Positions 43,887 to 53,470 are shown, numbered from the stretch's first letter. The stretch is 64,000 nucleotides of DNA from Fontibacillus phaseoli (GCF_003337355.1 NZ_QPJW01000004.1:269167-333166); one strand, 5' to 3'. A program made the numbers and translations. Notes: generated from the letters alone by a model not told the origin.

Positions 43887-45263
43887 ATGGGGGCTCATAA
43901 AGAACAGAGCGAAGAAGTGTCGTTGCAAAGTTACGGCGAGGCTGTCGATTGGATTAACGGGCTGATTCCGTTCGGAATTCGTCCGGGATTGGAACGGATC
44001 CATTTGTTAATGGATCGTTTGGGCAATCCGCAGCGGAGGCTGAAATTCATACATGTGGCCGGGACAAACGGCAAAGGATCATCCTGTGCTTTTTTAACCC
44101 AAACGCTGCTCGAATGCGGGTATAGTGTTGGGACGTACACCTCCCCGTATATCACCAAATTTACGAACCGGTTTCAGTTCAATGGAGAAGATATTCCGGA
44201 GGAAACGCTATTGTCCCTGACAAATCGGTTGAAGCCGCTTGTTCTGGAAATCGCCGGAACCGAACTTGGTTCTCCGACGATGTTTGAAGTTAGCACGGCA
44301 GTCGCCATCCTTTACTTTGCCGAAGAATGCTACCCGGATGTCGTGGTATGGGAGACAGGTCTTGGGGGAAGGATGGATGTAACCAACATTGTGACGCCGA
44401 TCGTTTCGCTGATTACGAATATCGGATATGATCATACGGATGTCCTTGGAGATACAATCGAACAAATCGCTACCGAAAAGGCCGGGATTATCAAGCCAGG
44501 CGTTCCGGTAGTCAGCTGCGTGGAACAAACCGAGGCGATTGGCATATTGAAGGATACGGCGGCTAAGCAGAACAGCAGTCTATATTTGATGGGCGAGCAA
44601 TTCACCTTTGATCGGCTTCAAGTTAGCGACCGGGGGCAAGTCATGCTGTTCCGCGGACCTTTCCGTGAGTTCGAGCTGCAGATGAGGATGCTGGGTGAGC
44701 ATCAATGCAAAAACGCGGCCGGAGTCATGATGGTGCTTGAAGTGCTGCGTCAATATATGGCTTTTGTGCTGGAAGATGAGACGGTGTCATCCGGGTTTAA
44801 AACTACCTTTTGGGCAGGACGCCTGGAGCAGGTGTCGGATGAACCTCGCATCGTCCTTGATGGAGCGCACAATCCGGAAGGTGCGGAGACGCTTGCCAAG
44901 AGCATTCGGGAAACTTTCCGGTACCGGAAGCTGAATTTGATGATGGGGATGCTGGCTAATAAGCATCATCATGCCTACTTGCAGCATATATTACCTATAG
45001 TGGATACACTTATACTGACCGAGCCCGATTTTCGCCGTAAACTGGATGCGGAAGCACTGTACGATCTTGTCCAGGAACTGAAAGACGCCAAGGCGAAACC
45101 TGAGTTGGATATTATTGTGGAACGTGACTGGAGAAAGGCTCTTTCGCTATTGGAGTCACGGACGGAACGGGAAGATCTTGGGGTAGTCACCGGCACGCTG
45201 TACATGATTTCGGATGTGCGGGCAACTCTTTTGCATCAAACCGATTCTGAAAAAGGCTGGTGA
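43887..45263 (+). CDS. folC: Folylpolyglutamate synthase/dihydrofolate synthase
   Basis: 458 residues. Adds glutamates to folates. The ATP site is HVAGTNGKGSSCAFLTQTLL; the Mur-ligase-like middle has SPTMFEVSTAVAILYFAEEC, WETGLGGRMDVTN and DHTDVLGDTIEQIATEKAG; the C-terminal part has VLDGAHNPEGAETLAKSI. The start is uncertain: ATG 43887 has AAGGTGA upstream; ATG 43872 and 43794 are also in frame but would add residues unlike FolC. valS-folC is the Bacillus order. Its stop overlaps the murC start by 4 nt (GTGA). Confidence 0.95.
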   Translation: MGAHKEQSEEVSLQSYGEAVDWINGLIPFGIRPGLERIHLLMDRLGNPQRRLKFIHVAGTNGKGSSCAFLTQTLLECGYSVGTYTSPYITKFTNRFQFNGEDIPEETLLSLTNRLKPLVLEIAGTELGSPTMFEVSTAVAILYFAEECYPDVVVWETGLGGRMDVTNIVTPIVSLITNIGYDHTDVLGDTIEQIATEKAGIIKPGVPVVSCVEQTEAIGILKDTAAKQNSSLYLMGEQFTFDRLQVSDRGQVMLFRGPFREFELQMRMLGEHQCKNAAGVMMVLEVLRQYMAFVLEDETVSSGFKTTFWAGRLEQVSDEPRIVLDGAHNPEGAETLAKSIRETFRYRKLNLMMGMLANKHHHAYLQHILPIVDTLILTEPDFRRKLDAEALYDLVQELKDAKAKPELDIIVERDWRKALSLLESRTEREDLGVVTGTLYMISDVRATLLHQTDSEKGW

Positions 45264-46648
45264 ACTATAAATTGTTAAATACGACTGAACAACATGTGCA
45301 TTTTATCGGTATCGGAGGGTATGGCATGAGTGCCATTGCCCGCGTGATGCTGGAGATGGGTTATACCGTAACCGGATCGGACGTGGCTTCCCAGGAATTG
45401 ACGGAGAAGCTGGCGGCTAAAGGAGCCAAAATCTATATCGGCCATACAGCGGAGCATGTCCATGGCGCCGATTTGGTGGTTTATTCAACCGCACTGCCGC
45501 AGGATAACGTGGAACGCTTGGAAGCCCAGGAGCAAGGGATCCCGATTTTGCACCGTTCGCAGATGCTGGCCAGACTGCTCAACGAACGTCATGGGGTGGC
45601 TGTTGCCGGAGCGCACGGCAAGACTACGACATCTTCGATGATCGCGCTTGTCATGGAACAGTGCGGGACCGATCCAACCTATATTATCGGCGGAGAGATT
45701 ATGGACATCGGGACGAACGCCAAAGCCGGACAAGGGAAATTTGTTGTGGCCGAAGCGGATGAAAGCGACGGATCGTTCCTTCAATACCATCCCTATCTAG
45801 GGGTTGTTACGAATATCGAAGCCGATCATCTGGAAAACTACGGCGGCGATTTTGGTCGCTTGAAGGAAGCTTACGTCCAGTTTTTTAATCAGATCAAGCC
45901 GGAAGGTAAAGCTGTGATCTGCGGAGATGACGATAATATCAGGGAATTGCTGCCTAACCTTAAATGTCAAAGTATTACTTACGGCATTGAATCGGACTGT
46001 GATTATACGGCAGAACAAATCAAGCTTGGGGACCGCCATGTGAAGTTTACGTTGATGCATGGGAAGCAGGAGCTAGGCGTAGTTGAGCTGTCTGTCCCGG
46101 GGAGACATAATGTATATAACGCTATGGCTACAATTATCGTATGTCTCGAAGCCGGCATTCCTTTTGCAGAGATTACCGCAGCCATTGCCGGATTTCATGG
46201 AGCAAAGCGCCGGTTCCAGGTGCTGGGTGAAAAAGGCGGGATCCTCATTATCGATGACTATGCGCATCATCCGACGGAGATTGAAGCAACGATTGCCGCA
46301 GCAAAAGCAACCGGCAAGCGAATCATCGCCGTATTCCAGCCTCAACGCTATACGCGGACGTTCTTCTTGCTGGATGCGTTCAGCCGGGCGTTTGGCGGGG
46401 CGGATGAAGTGATTATCACGGATATTTACTCGCCGGCCGGCGAGAAACAAATCGAAGGGGTCAACTCCTCCAAACTGGTTGAATTGATCAAGGAAAACAG
46501 CAATGCGGGAGCCAAGTATTTTCCTACTAAGCAGGATGTCATAGAGGAACTCCAAGGCCGGCTTCAACCGGGAGATCTTGTTCTGACGATGGGAGCCGGG
46601 GACATTTACAAGGTTGGATACGAACTGGCTAAGAAGATGTCCAACTAG
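45260..46648 (+). CDS. murC: UDP-N-acetylmuramate--L-alanine ligase
   Basis: 462 residues. First amino-acid-adding Mur ligase in peptidoglycan synthesis. UDP-binding start VHFIGIGGYGMSAIARVMLE, ATP loop GVAVAGAHGKTTTSSMIAL, carbamylated-lysine region and DDYAHHPTEIEATIAAAK, VFQPQRYTRTFFLLDAF are intact. GTG 45260 overlaps the folC stop. In Bacillus murC lies elsewhere, so this insertion next to folC is a lineage feature. A 17-bp tandem duplication spans its stop codon (46641-46674). Confidence 0.97.
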   Translation: MNYKLLNTTEQHVHFIGIGGYGMSAIARVMLEMGYTVTGSDVASQELTEKLAAKGAKIYIGHTAEHVHGADLVVYSTALPQDNVERLEAQEQGIPILHRSQMLARLLNERHGVAVAGAHGKTTTSSMIALVMEQCGTDPTYIIGGEIMDIGTNAKAGQGKFVVAEADESDGSFLQYHPYLGVVTNIEADHLENYGGDFGRLKEAYVQFFNQIKPEGKAVICGDDDNIRELLPNLKCQSITYGIESDCDYTAEQIKLGDRHVKFTLMHGKQELGVVELSVPGRHNVYNAMATIIVCLEAGIPFAEITAAIAGFHGAKRRFQVLGEKGGILIIDDYAHHPTEIEATIAAAKATGKRIIAVFQPQRYTRTFFLLDAFSRAFGGADEVIITDIYSPAGEKQIEGVNSSKLVELIKENSNAGAKYFPTKQDVIEELQGRLQPGDLVLTMGAGDIYKVGYELAKKMSN

Positions 46649-46674
46649 TACCTGTCCCCAACTAGTACCTGTCC
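46641..46674. repeat. Perfect 17-bp tandem duplication across the murC stop
   Basis: CCAACTAGTACCTGTCC occurs twice head to tail (46641-46657, 46658-46674). The first copy contains the last codons and TAG of murC, the second is non-coding. Typical of slippage or of a short direct-repeat scar. Confidence 0.95.
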
Positions 46675-46728
46675 GTTTATAAATGCTGCGTGCGTACGGC
46701 TTGGCTGCTGGTCGGAGTATCCGGGTGC

Positions 46729-46922
46729 AATTAGCTGGGAAATATACAGTTAATTTTGTGCTTTTCCACGGAATTCCGAAATTAACTGGAAATTATCCAG
46801 CTAATTTGCTGTTGTTACCTGTAAATCAGCAATTTCGGTTGAATTAGCTGTAGGTTTTCCAGCTATATGAGCCTACCAAAGCAGAATAAGCAATTTAACT
46901 GGATAAAAACCAGCTAATTTTA
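46729..46922. repeat. Array of four imperfect hairpin repeats (AATTAGCTGG family)
   Basis: Units centred near 46729-46756, 46779-46808, 46842-46866 and 46892-46921 each read AATTA(A/G)CTGG, a short spacer, and CCAGCTAATT or a decayed form, as an inverted repeat; starts are 51, 63 and 50 bp apart. The connecting DNA differs. No ORF. Likely a dispersed intergenic repeat of this genome. The rest of 46649-47075 holds a terminator and nothing else I can identify. Confidence 0.8.
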
Positions 46923-46976
46923 CCTCTGATAGTATCTTTGTCTCGCATTAATCATTTGCTATAGGATTCAATATAG

Positions 46977-47001
46977 AAAACCTCGTTAATGCGAGGTTTT
47001 T
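46977..47001 (+). terminator. Terminator upstream of spoIIB
   Basis: AAAACCTCG (46977-46985) pairs with CGAGGTTTT (46992-47000), then T; the first strong terminator seen after murC. Confidence 0.82.
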
Positions 47002-47075
47002 CTTATGGGCTGGCATATAAGCCGCTCTCAGTTCATATTGTATTTTTAGAAGAATGGACAAGGAGCGTGCGGACA

Positions 47076-48410
47076 GTGAATAAGGCCAAAATGACTTTCC
47101 GGTTTGACGACCAAGGACGGCAGACCCCGGATCATCGACAAACTCCGCAAGAGGAGCAGGCACAGCAGGAATGGCAAACTCCGCAGGAGGAGCGGGTTCG
47201 GCATAAGTGGCAAGCTTTGCAAGAGGGGCAAACCCCTCCTAATCGCCAAGGTCCTCAAGGCGGGCAAACCCCGCCCGAGCGGACGCTATATGCGGTGCCT
47301 GCACCGGAGCGAAGAGCGGCGGAGATTCCTTTAGATGACCCGGTGGTCGGACATGTGCATAATGACAGGGGAAAGAGTAATGTAGCAACGACAAAGGGAA
47401 TAGCAATGGAATCGGATTTGTACCGGGAAGAGCATGGGGAGCCGATTCCCCCGGGGCAAAGCTACCGCCCGGTGGAGATGACGGATGATTGGGGAGATCC
47501 TTTTACGGACTATACGGGAACCGGAGGGACGATTTTGCCGTCCTATACCGCTGTCCGCGAGCATCGTACGTCGTGGTGGAAGGTTGCGGGTTCCCTGACC
47601 GGAGCCATAGTTACGGGTGCTTTGTTCGGTTTTGTGGTCTTGTCCATGTTCAACGGGGAAGTGACCGTACCTATCCCTGGAATTTCCGTCCCTAATCAGA
47701 CTTCGGCGGGAGAGTCCGTCACGGATGTTCCTGTTTTAGGTCCAATTATCGGATTGGATGATACGGAGTCTTCCGCTGGCATGAAAGTCAATATCGCGTT
47801 ACCTCCGCAAAGCTATTATTTCCTTCAGTACGGCGTGTTCAGCACGGCGGAAGGGGTGGAGCTCGCACAAAAAGAATTGCAAAATTCAGGAATCGCCGCG
47901 GCCAGAGATACCATTGACGAGAAGCGGGTTTATGCCGGGGTCTCCTCCGACCGGGAGCAAGCCAAGTTACTCAGTAGCCAACTTAAGACGGCCGGGGTTC
48001 ATCTCATTTTGCATGAACTATCACTGCCATCGTCGGCGGAGATCGTGTTCGACGGAGACGTGACACTGCTTGAACGGTATTTTGCCGAAAGCGCCGAACT
48101 GGTCGGTTTGCTCGGTTCCCTGTCGGCTTCTCGACTTGTTGAAGCTACTCCACAGGCACTAGCGATCGAGGAGATTGAAGACCTTCGGCAGAAGCATCAA
48201 TCCTGGACGGAAAGTGCGGCGATCGTCCGCGGTAAGCAGCCGGAGGAATTTGCCTCCGGGGCCGGCGAAATGGAAAAGGCGATGAACAGCGCCGTAGAGG
48301 CTATGGCTGAATATAACAAAAAACAAGTTAAAACGTTGCTCTGGGAAGTTCAGGATGAGGTCATGAGCTTTATTTTGGCAGAGCAAAAAATGGTGGGTAC
48401 GGGAGGCTGA
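47076..48410 (+). CDS. spoIIB: SpoIIB-like sporulation protein with SPOR domain
   Basis: 444 residues. A cytoplasmic, Gln/Pro-rich N-terminus (about 15-75) contains degenerate repeats around QTPQEE and QTPP; one membrane helix (GSLTGAIVTGALFGFVVLSM, about 175-195) follows, then a SPOR-type domain (about 235-315): YYFLQYGVFSTAEGVELAQK, RVYAGVSSDREQAKLLSSQL. The C-terminus is helical. Topology and the place just upstream of maf and radC match Bacillus SpoIIB, which binds septal peptidoglycan and helps engulfment. GTG 47076 is 10 nt after AAGGAG. Assignment by synteny plus architecture. Confidence 0.8.
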   Translation: MNKAKMTFRFDDQGRQTPDHRQTPQEEQAQQEWQTPQEERVRHKWQALQEGQTPPNRQGPQGGQTPPERTLYAVPAPERRAAEIPLDDPVVGHVHNDRGKSNVATTKGIAMESDLYREEHGEPIPPGQSYRPVEMTDDWGDPFTDYTGTGGTILPSYTAVREHRTSWWKVAGSLTGAIVTGALFGFVVLSMFNGEVTVPIPGISVPNQTSAGESVTDVPVLGPIIGLDDTESSAGMKVNIALPPQSYYFLQYGVFSTAEGVELAQKELQNSGIAAARDTIDEKRVYAGVSSDREQAKLLSSQLKTAGVHLILHELSLPSSAEIVFDGDVTLLERYFAESAELVGLLGSLSASRLVEATPQALAIEEIEDLRQKHQSWTESAAIVRGKQPEEFASGAGEMEKAMNSAVEAMAEYNKKQVKTLLWEVQDEVMSFILAEQKMVGTGG

Positions 48411-48428
48411 CCGGAGGCATCACGTAAC

Positions 48429-48469
48429 AAAACGGCAGGGGATTGGTAATACTTCCCCTTGTCGTTTTT
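48429..48469 (+). terminator. Terminator after spoIIB
   Basis: AAAACGGCAGGGGA (48429-48442) pairs imperfectly with TCCCCTTGTCGTTTT (48454-48468), followed by T. Confidence 0.72.
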
Positions 48470-48641
48470 GTGTTTGTATTGAGGCAGAATAAACCTTATA
48501 ATAATGAAGTGTCAAAAAATGGCGAGGATGACAGTGAAAAGCTGTCGATTTTTATTCAAATCAAATCTGGTGAGCAGCATTGCCCAAGGAAGAGAGGCTT
48601 CCTCTGGACAAGCCGGGCCGGTAAAGGAGAGTAGTGCACCT

Positions 48642-49241
48642 TTGGATTCTTCTGCAGTACGCCGCATCATTCTTGCATCGACATCCCCGCGCCGACGTGA
48701 ACTTGTGTCTTCTTTACATATTCCGTTTGAAGTTATGCCCAGCCATGCCGATGAAACGACGCCGGAGGGTTGGACGCCGGAGAAAATCGTGAAGGAGCTT
48801 GCAAAACGGAAGGCAGACGCTGTCTATCTGACCCTGGAGAAATCAGAACATGGTGTCATTGTCGGTAGTGATACGATTGTCGTACGAGACGATGTCGTGC
48901 TTGGAAAGCCGAAGGATACGCAGGAAGCCGCCTCCATGCTTCGTTCATTGCAGGGCAGAAGCCATCAGGTGTTTACCGGGGTTGCCTGTGTGGACAGCAT
49001 TACTGGAGCAAGCCGGGTGGATTACCGGATGACGGTAGTGACGATGAAGCCGTTGACGGAAGTACAAATCGAAGCTTATGCCGCCAGCGGAGAAGGACTC
49101 GACAAAGCCGGTGCTTACGCTATTCAAGGTCTTGGTGCGACGATCGTATCCGGGATTGAAGGGTGTTATTTTAATGTGGTCGGACTTCCGTTGTCATTAT
49201 TAGCAGAGATGCTGACTTCTTTTGGCATCACCGTTTTTTAG
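48642..49241 (+). CDS. maf: Maf-family nucleotide pyrophosphatase
   Basis: 199 residues from TTG 48642. Hydrolyses non-canonical or dTTP/UTP-type nucleotides, and is named for septum inhibition. Signature RRIILASTSPRRRELVSSL at the N-terminus, GSDTIVVRDDVVLGKPKD, and YAASGEGLDKAGAYAIQGLG are intact. An upstream in-frame start at 48504 would add 46 residues unlike Maf proteins; AAAGGAG (48623-48629) lies 12 nt before the TTG. No in-frame ATG is near, so the start is moderately certain. maf-radC-mreB is the Bacillus order. Confidence 0.93.
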   Translation: MDSSAVRRIILASTSPRRRELVSSLHIPFEVMPSHADETTPEGWTPEKIVKELAKRKADAVYLTLEKSEHGVIVGSDTIVVRDDVVLGKPKDTQEAASMLRSLQGRSHQVFTGVACVDSITGASRVDYRMTVVTMKPLTEVQIEAYAASGEGLDKAGAYAIQGLGATIVSGIEGCYFNVVGLPLSLLAEMLTSFGITVF

Positions 49242-49338
49242 AGTCAAGGAAGAGATAAAGCATATCCTTCCGGAATGCATTTTGTCCACAAGGCCGTCCA
49301 GGCTTTGTCAAAAACATTCGGAAGCGAGGGGATTGCGC

Positions 49339-50028
49339 TTGGAAACGGCAACTTATATGCTGCGTGATATTCCTAATGAAGAACGGCCCAGAGAACGGTT
49401 GCTGCAATATGGAGCAGGTGCGTTAAGCCTGACTGAACTGTTGGCTATTTTGCTGCGGACAGGAACCCGCCATGAATCGGCGATCCATGTGGCCCAGCGC
49501 ATGCTGGGGGAAAGCGGAGGCATTCGCGGCATCGTGGATCTCAGTCTTGACGAATTAACACAATTAAAAGGAATCGGACCGGCCAAAGCGGTGCAGATCA
49601 AAGCGAGCATCGAACTTGGACAAAGATTGGCCAAAACCCGTCTGCCGGAGGCACAGATTATCCGCAGCCCGCGGGACGCCGCCGATCTCCTTATGGAACA
49701 GCTCAGGTATTTGCAGAAAGAACATTTTGTCTGTCTATTTTTGAATACGAAAAATCATATCATTGCTCAGGAAACGCTGTCGATTGGGAGTCTGAATGCG
49801 TCGATTGTTCATCCGCGCGAAGTATTCCGCTCCGCCATCAAGTGCAGCAGTGCATCTGTCGTCTGCGCCCACAACCATCCAAGCGGCGACCCGACGCCAA
49901 GTCCGGAAGACATTCGGATGACGGAACGACTGTGTAAGGCGGGAGATATTGTGGGAATCGACGTATTGGATCACATCGTCATCGGCGACGGGAAATTCGT
50001 CAGTTTGAAGGAGCAGGGCTTGATGTAA
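49339..50028 (+). CDS. radC: RadC-family JAB/MPN domain protein
   Basis: 229 residues, near the Bacillus length. An N-terminal helix-hairpin-helix (LTQLKGIGPAKAVQIKASIE) precedes the JAMM domain with metal ligands in VCAHNHPSGDPTPSPEDI. DNA repair was proposed historically, but the molecular function is not established. TTG 49339 has GAGGGG 8 nt upstream; the extension to 49222 lacks a site. Reads into mreB after 38 nt. Confidence 0.94.
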   Translation: METATYMLRDIPNEERPRERLLQYGAGALSLTELLAILLRTGTRHESAIHVAQRMLGESGGIRGIVDLSLDELTQLKGIGPAKAVQIKASIELGQRLAKTRLPEAQIIRSPRDAADLLMEQLRYLQKEHFVCLFLNTKNHIIAQETLSIGSLNASIVHPREVFRSAIKCSSASVVCAHNHPSGDPTPSPEDIRMTERLCKAGDIVGIDVLDHIVIGDGKFVSLKEQGLM

Positions 50029-50066
50029 TATAATAGATAAGATACAGAAGGAAAGGGAGATACAGC

Positions 50067-51101
50067 ATGTTTGGTGGCTTTACGAAAGATTTGGGAATCG
50101 ATTTGGGGACGGCTAACACCCTGGTTTATATCCGTGGAAAAGGAATCATTGTGCGAGAACCCTCGGTAGTAGCAATCCATACCGATACAAAAAATATTGT
50201 CGCGGTCGGAGAATCGGCCAAGAAAATGATCGGCAGAACGCCGGGCAACATCCGGGCGATCCGTCCGATGAAAGACGGCGTAATCGCAGACTTCGATACG
50301 ACGGCAACCATGATCAAGTATTTCATTCGCCAAGCACAGAAGCAGCGTTCGCTGTTCCAGCGTCATCCTAACGTAATGGTATGCGTTCCTTCGGGTATTA
50401 CCGCCGTTGAACAACGCGCCGTGGAGGATGCGACGAAGCAAGCCGGAGCACGTGAAGCCTACACCATCGAGGAGCCGTTTGCCGCGGCGATTGGAGCCGA
50501 TCTGCCGGTTTGGGAACCGACGGGAAGCATGGTCGTGGATATCGGCGGCGGAACGACGGAGGTTGCGGTTATCTCGCTCGGAGGCATCGTAACCAGCAAA
50601 TCGGTACGTGTTGCCGGAGATGAAATGGATGAATCGATCATCCAATATATCAAGCGGCAATATAATTTAATGGTGGGCGAAAGAACCTCCGAACAGTTGA
50701 AAATGGATGTCGGGTCCGCCCTTGCTTTGGAAAAGGTGGAAACGATGGAAATCCGGGGCCGCGATTTGGTTTCCGGCTTGCCTAAGACCATCACCATCAC
50801 TTCGGACGAAATTTCCGAAGCGCTTAGCGATACGGTAAATGCCATTGTTGACGCTGTTAAGGTAACGCTTGAGAAATGTCCTCCGGAGCTTGCGGCCGAT
50901 ATTATGGATCGTGGTATCGTACTGACCGGTGGCGGCGCTCTGCTACGTAATCTCGACAAGCTGCTGGCCGGCGAGACGGGAATGCCGGTCATTGTTGCTG
51001 ATAATCCTCTGGATTGTGTGGCAATCGGAACGGGCAGAGCATTGGATAACATTCATTTATTCAAGTCCAAAAGCAGTTCCGCGCTCCGCTCCAAACGCTA
51101 A
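50067..51101 (+). CDS. mreB: Rod shape-determining actin homologue MreB
   Basis: 344 residues. Actin-like ATPase forming membrane filaments that guide cell-wall synthesis. Phosphate-1 motif [20 protein letters not shown], phosphate-2 [17 protein letters not shown], adenosine motif [15 protein letters not shown], and [17 protein letters not shown] are all present. GGAAAGGGAGATACAGC precedes ATG 50067. A 220-nt gap with hairpins separates it from mreC. Confidence 0.98.
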   Translation: MFGGFTKDLGIDLGTANTLVYIRGKGIIVREPSVVAIHTDTKNIVAVGESAKKMIGRTPGNIRAIRPMKDGVIADFDTTATMIKYFIRQAQKQRSLFQRHPNVMVCVPSGITAVEQRAVEDATKQAGAREAYTIEEPFAAAIGADLPVWEPTGSMVVDIGGGTTEVAVISLGGIVTSKSVRVAGDEMDESIIQYIKRQYNLMVGERTSEQLKMDVGSALALEKVETMEIRGRDLVSGLPKTITITSDEISEALSDTVNAIVDAVKVTLEKCPPELAADIMDRGIVLTGGGALLRNLDKLLAGETGMPVIVADNPLDCVAIGTGRALDNIHLFKSKSSSALRSKR

Positions 51102-51217
51102 TAGCGATAGCGAACAAGATGCGATCCAGCTTGATAGATATCTGTAATATGTCTTGGAAGCATCGTTCGTTGTACGGAAATGTTGGATTTATTTTATGAA
51201 GCATACTTATAAGCGGC

Positions 51218-51299
51218 GCCGTCCGGCTAGCGGACGGCCAATCCGTTTTTCTCTGCTTTGATCGTATTTATCCGGGAGAATCCCTGCCTGCGGGGATGG
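51218..51299 (+). promoter_or_regulatory. Two hairpins in the mreB-mreC gap
   Basis: GCCGTCCG/CGGACGGC (51218-51238), followed 6 nt later by TTTTTCTC, may be a weak terminator. GAATCCC..GGGGAT (about 51280-51298) is a second hairpin just before the mreC Shine-Dalgarno. Together they could lower mreC expression relative to mreB. Confidence 0.5.
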
Positions 51300-51321
51300 G
51301 AGAATAATGTAAGGTTGGAGG

Positions 51322-52200
51322 GTGCTTAAACTGTTTAAGCTGCTTGGCAACAAAAGACTGTTTATTTTGTTGATGGGACTCATTCTATTCATTGCGGTCA
51401 TGGGTTTCACTCTCGGATCGAGAACCAACTTGTCCTGGCCAGAGAAGTTTGTGAAGGATACGGTCGGCTTCGTGCAATATGTGTTTTACAAGCCCGCTGG
51501 TTACGTAGCGGGCTTGTTCGAAGATATCTCGGAATTGCGTTCGCTTCAGGAAGAAAACGAGGAACTAAAAATTGCGCTGTCTCACTATACTCGAGATAAA
51601 GCTTATTTTAACTGGGTCGAGCAGGAGAATAAACGGCTTCAGAATGACCTGAATTTTACGAATGCCCAAAAAGAAATGTACGACTACACATGGAAGATCG
51701 CGCATGTCATCAGCGTGAATGATGATCCTGTCAACCGGACGGTCGTGCTCAACATCGGAGGACGGGAAGGCGTGAAAGAAGGCATGGCCGTTTCATCCGC
51801 CGAGGGTCTGGTCGGTGTCGTTAGCCACGTAAGCAATTTTACGTCTACCGTGAAACTCGTCACGACGATGGATGCAAGAGACCCCAATTCGAACGGAATC
51901 GCGGTGACGGCCGAAGGCAAGGAAAATCAGGTTTTCGGGGTCATCGAGACTTTCGACAAATCGAATGGTACCTTCTTGATGAGCCGGATCGAAGATCAGA
52001 AGTCTCTGGCTAAGGACGATCTTATCGTCTCCTCCGGGATCGGGGGCGTGTTTCCCCGCGGGATGATCATAGGAAAGGTGACCGACATTCAGGTAGGCGA
52101 ATACGGTCTGACATATACGGCTACCATCAAGCCGGCGGCAAGCTTCACGGATTGGAAGGAACTGTTCGTAGTCTTTGAACCGGAGGCTGAAAAAGAGTGA
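51322..52200 (+). CDS. mreC: Rod shape-determining protein MreC
   Basis: 292 residues. One N-terminal membrane helix (RLFILLMGLILFIAVMGF), a coiled coil (about 75-110, LRSLQEENEELKIALSHYTR) and two extracellular beta-barrels with [14 protein letters not shown] and DLIVSSGIGGVFPRGMIIGK. GTG 51322 is the start given the AAGG 7 nt upstream; the GGAGG directly touching it makes the exact start ambiguous. Overlaps mreD by 4 nt (GTGA). Scaffold for elongasome penicillin-binding proteins. Confidence 0.95.
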   Translation: MLKLFKLLGNKRLFILLMGLILFIAVMGFTLGSRTNLSWPEKFVKDTVGFVQYVFYKPAGYVAGLFEDISELRSLQEENEELKIALSHYTRDKAYFNWVEQENKRLQNDLNFTNAQKEMYDYTWKIAHVISVNDDPVNRTVVLNIGGREGVKEGMAVSSAEGLVGVVSHVSNFTSTVKLVTTMDARDPNSNGIAVTAEGKENQVFGVIETFDKSNGTFLMSRIEDQKSLAKDDLIVSSGIGGVFPRGMIIGKVTDIQVGEYGLTYTATIKPAASFTDWKELFVVFEPEAEKE

Positions 52201-52727
52201 GGAAGCGCAAATATATCCTGATTCTGCTGCTGTTCCTTCTGTTTATTGTGGAGGGAGCGATCATCCCTTGGTTGATTCCTCCTTCCTGGGAGACTCGCAT
52301 TACTCCGCATTTGGTTTATGTCGCCATTTTATTTTTTTCCGTTTATGAGAACCGTCATACCGGGCTGGTGCTGGGGCTCTGTTTCGGGTTGCTGCAGGAT
52401 GTGGTTTATTATGGTTCCATGATCGGGGCCTACTCGTTTGCGATGGGGCTTTCCTGCTACTTGTTGGGGCTTTTGTCACGAACGCGTCAAGCTCCGCTTC
52501 CTTTAATGATGATTATCATTTTGATAGGCAGCCTGCTATTGGATTCGATTTTATTCGGGACGTATTCTTTGTTCGGTCTTGTTCACGAGCCATACTCCTG
52601 GGCTTTGATGAATCACATTATTCCGAACGTTTTCGTTCAATTCGTATTCGCGTTAGTGATCTATGTGCCGCTTCGACGTCAGCTTGAAATCATTACCAAA
52701 CGACGTTCAGTCGAGGACAAGGCTTGA
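52197..52727 (+). CDS. mreD: Rod shape-determining protein MreD
   Basis: 176 residues, about five membrane helices (ILILLLFLLFIVEGAIIPWL at the start). GLCFGLLQDVVYYGSMIGAY is the conserved family stretch. The start overlaps the mreC stop. It works with MreC in the elongasome. Confidence 0.95.
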   Translation: MRKRKYILILLLFLLFIVEGAIIPWLIPPSWETRITPHLVYVAILFFSVYENRHTGLVLGLCFGLLQDVVYYGSMIGAYSFAMGLSCYLLGLLSRTRQAPLPLMMIIILIGSLLLDSILFGTYSLFGLVHEPYSWALMNHIIPNVFVQFVFALVIYVPLRRQLEIITKRRSVEDKA

Positions 52728-52804
52728 TTTCCGCGACTTTTGCCCGGAAGAAGCAGGAACTTGCCGCCTTCTGCTCGAATTGATTAGGGAGGAGGGACAG
52801 GCTT

Positions 52805-53467
52805 ATGACAGTAAAACCTAATCATGTTACGATCAAAGGCATCAAGGATGGCCTGGTTTTCCTGCTGGACGACAAGTGTGAATTCGGAACTTTGCTGGAA
52901 GAATTACGTTATAAATTGGAACATAGCCATCAAAATATTTTGACCGGTCCGATTATACATGTTGACGTAAAGTTGGGGAAGCGGATCGTAAGCGAAGATC
53001 AAAAAGAGTTGATCCTAGATATATTAAGGCAGAAGGGTAACCTGCTTATCCGCTCGGTGGAGATGCCTGAGCTGGAGCCGGCCGCGGATCCATTGGAAAC
53101 TTTGACTACGATGTGTGGGATTGTACGGTCCGGTCAAGTGCTTCACCATGAAGGGAACCTGATGTTCCTTGGGGACGTAAACCCCGGCGGGACTATCGCT
53201 TGCACGGGAGACATATTTATACTTGGATCATTGCGAGGTATGGCGCATGCAGGGGTGGAAGGCAGCGAAGATGCGGTTATAGCGGCCTCTTATTTGGCAC
53301 CTACCCAACTCCGAATTGCCGAGGTTATCAGCCGGCCTCCGGATGAATGGGAGAACCGGGAGACCAGCATGGAATTTGCTTTTTTGCGTGACGGAAAGAT
53401 GCAGATTGACAAAATTAGCAATATGCTCCGGATCAGGCCGGATTTTATCGCGTTTAAAGGGGTGTAA
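52805..53467 (+). CDS. minC: Septum site-determining protein MinC
   Basis: 220 residues. Inhibits FtsZ assembly away from midcell together with MinD. The N-terminal domain (about 1-100) is followed by the C-terminal beta-helix with GNLMFLGDVNPGGTIACTGD and FILGSLRGMAHAGVEG. The stop is 3 nt before minD. GGGAGGAGGGACAGGCTT precedes the ATG. Confidence 0.97.
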   Translation: MTVKPNHVTIKGIKDGLVFLLDDKCEFGTLLEELRYKLEHSHQNILTGPIIHVDVKLGKRIVSEDQKELILDILRQKGNLLIRSVEMPELEPAADPLETLTTMCGIVRSGQVLHHEGNLMFLGDVNPGGTIACTGDIFILGSLRGMAHAGVEGSEDAVIAASYLAPTQLRIAEVISRPPDEWENRETSMEFAFLRDGKMQIDKISNMLRIRPDFIAFKGV

Positions 53468-53470
53468 TCT

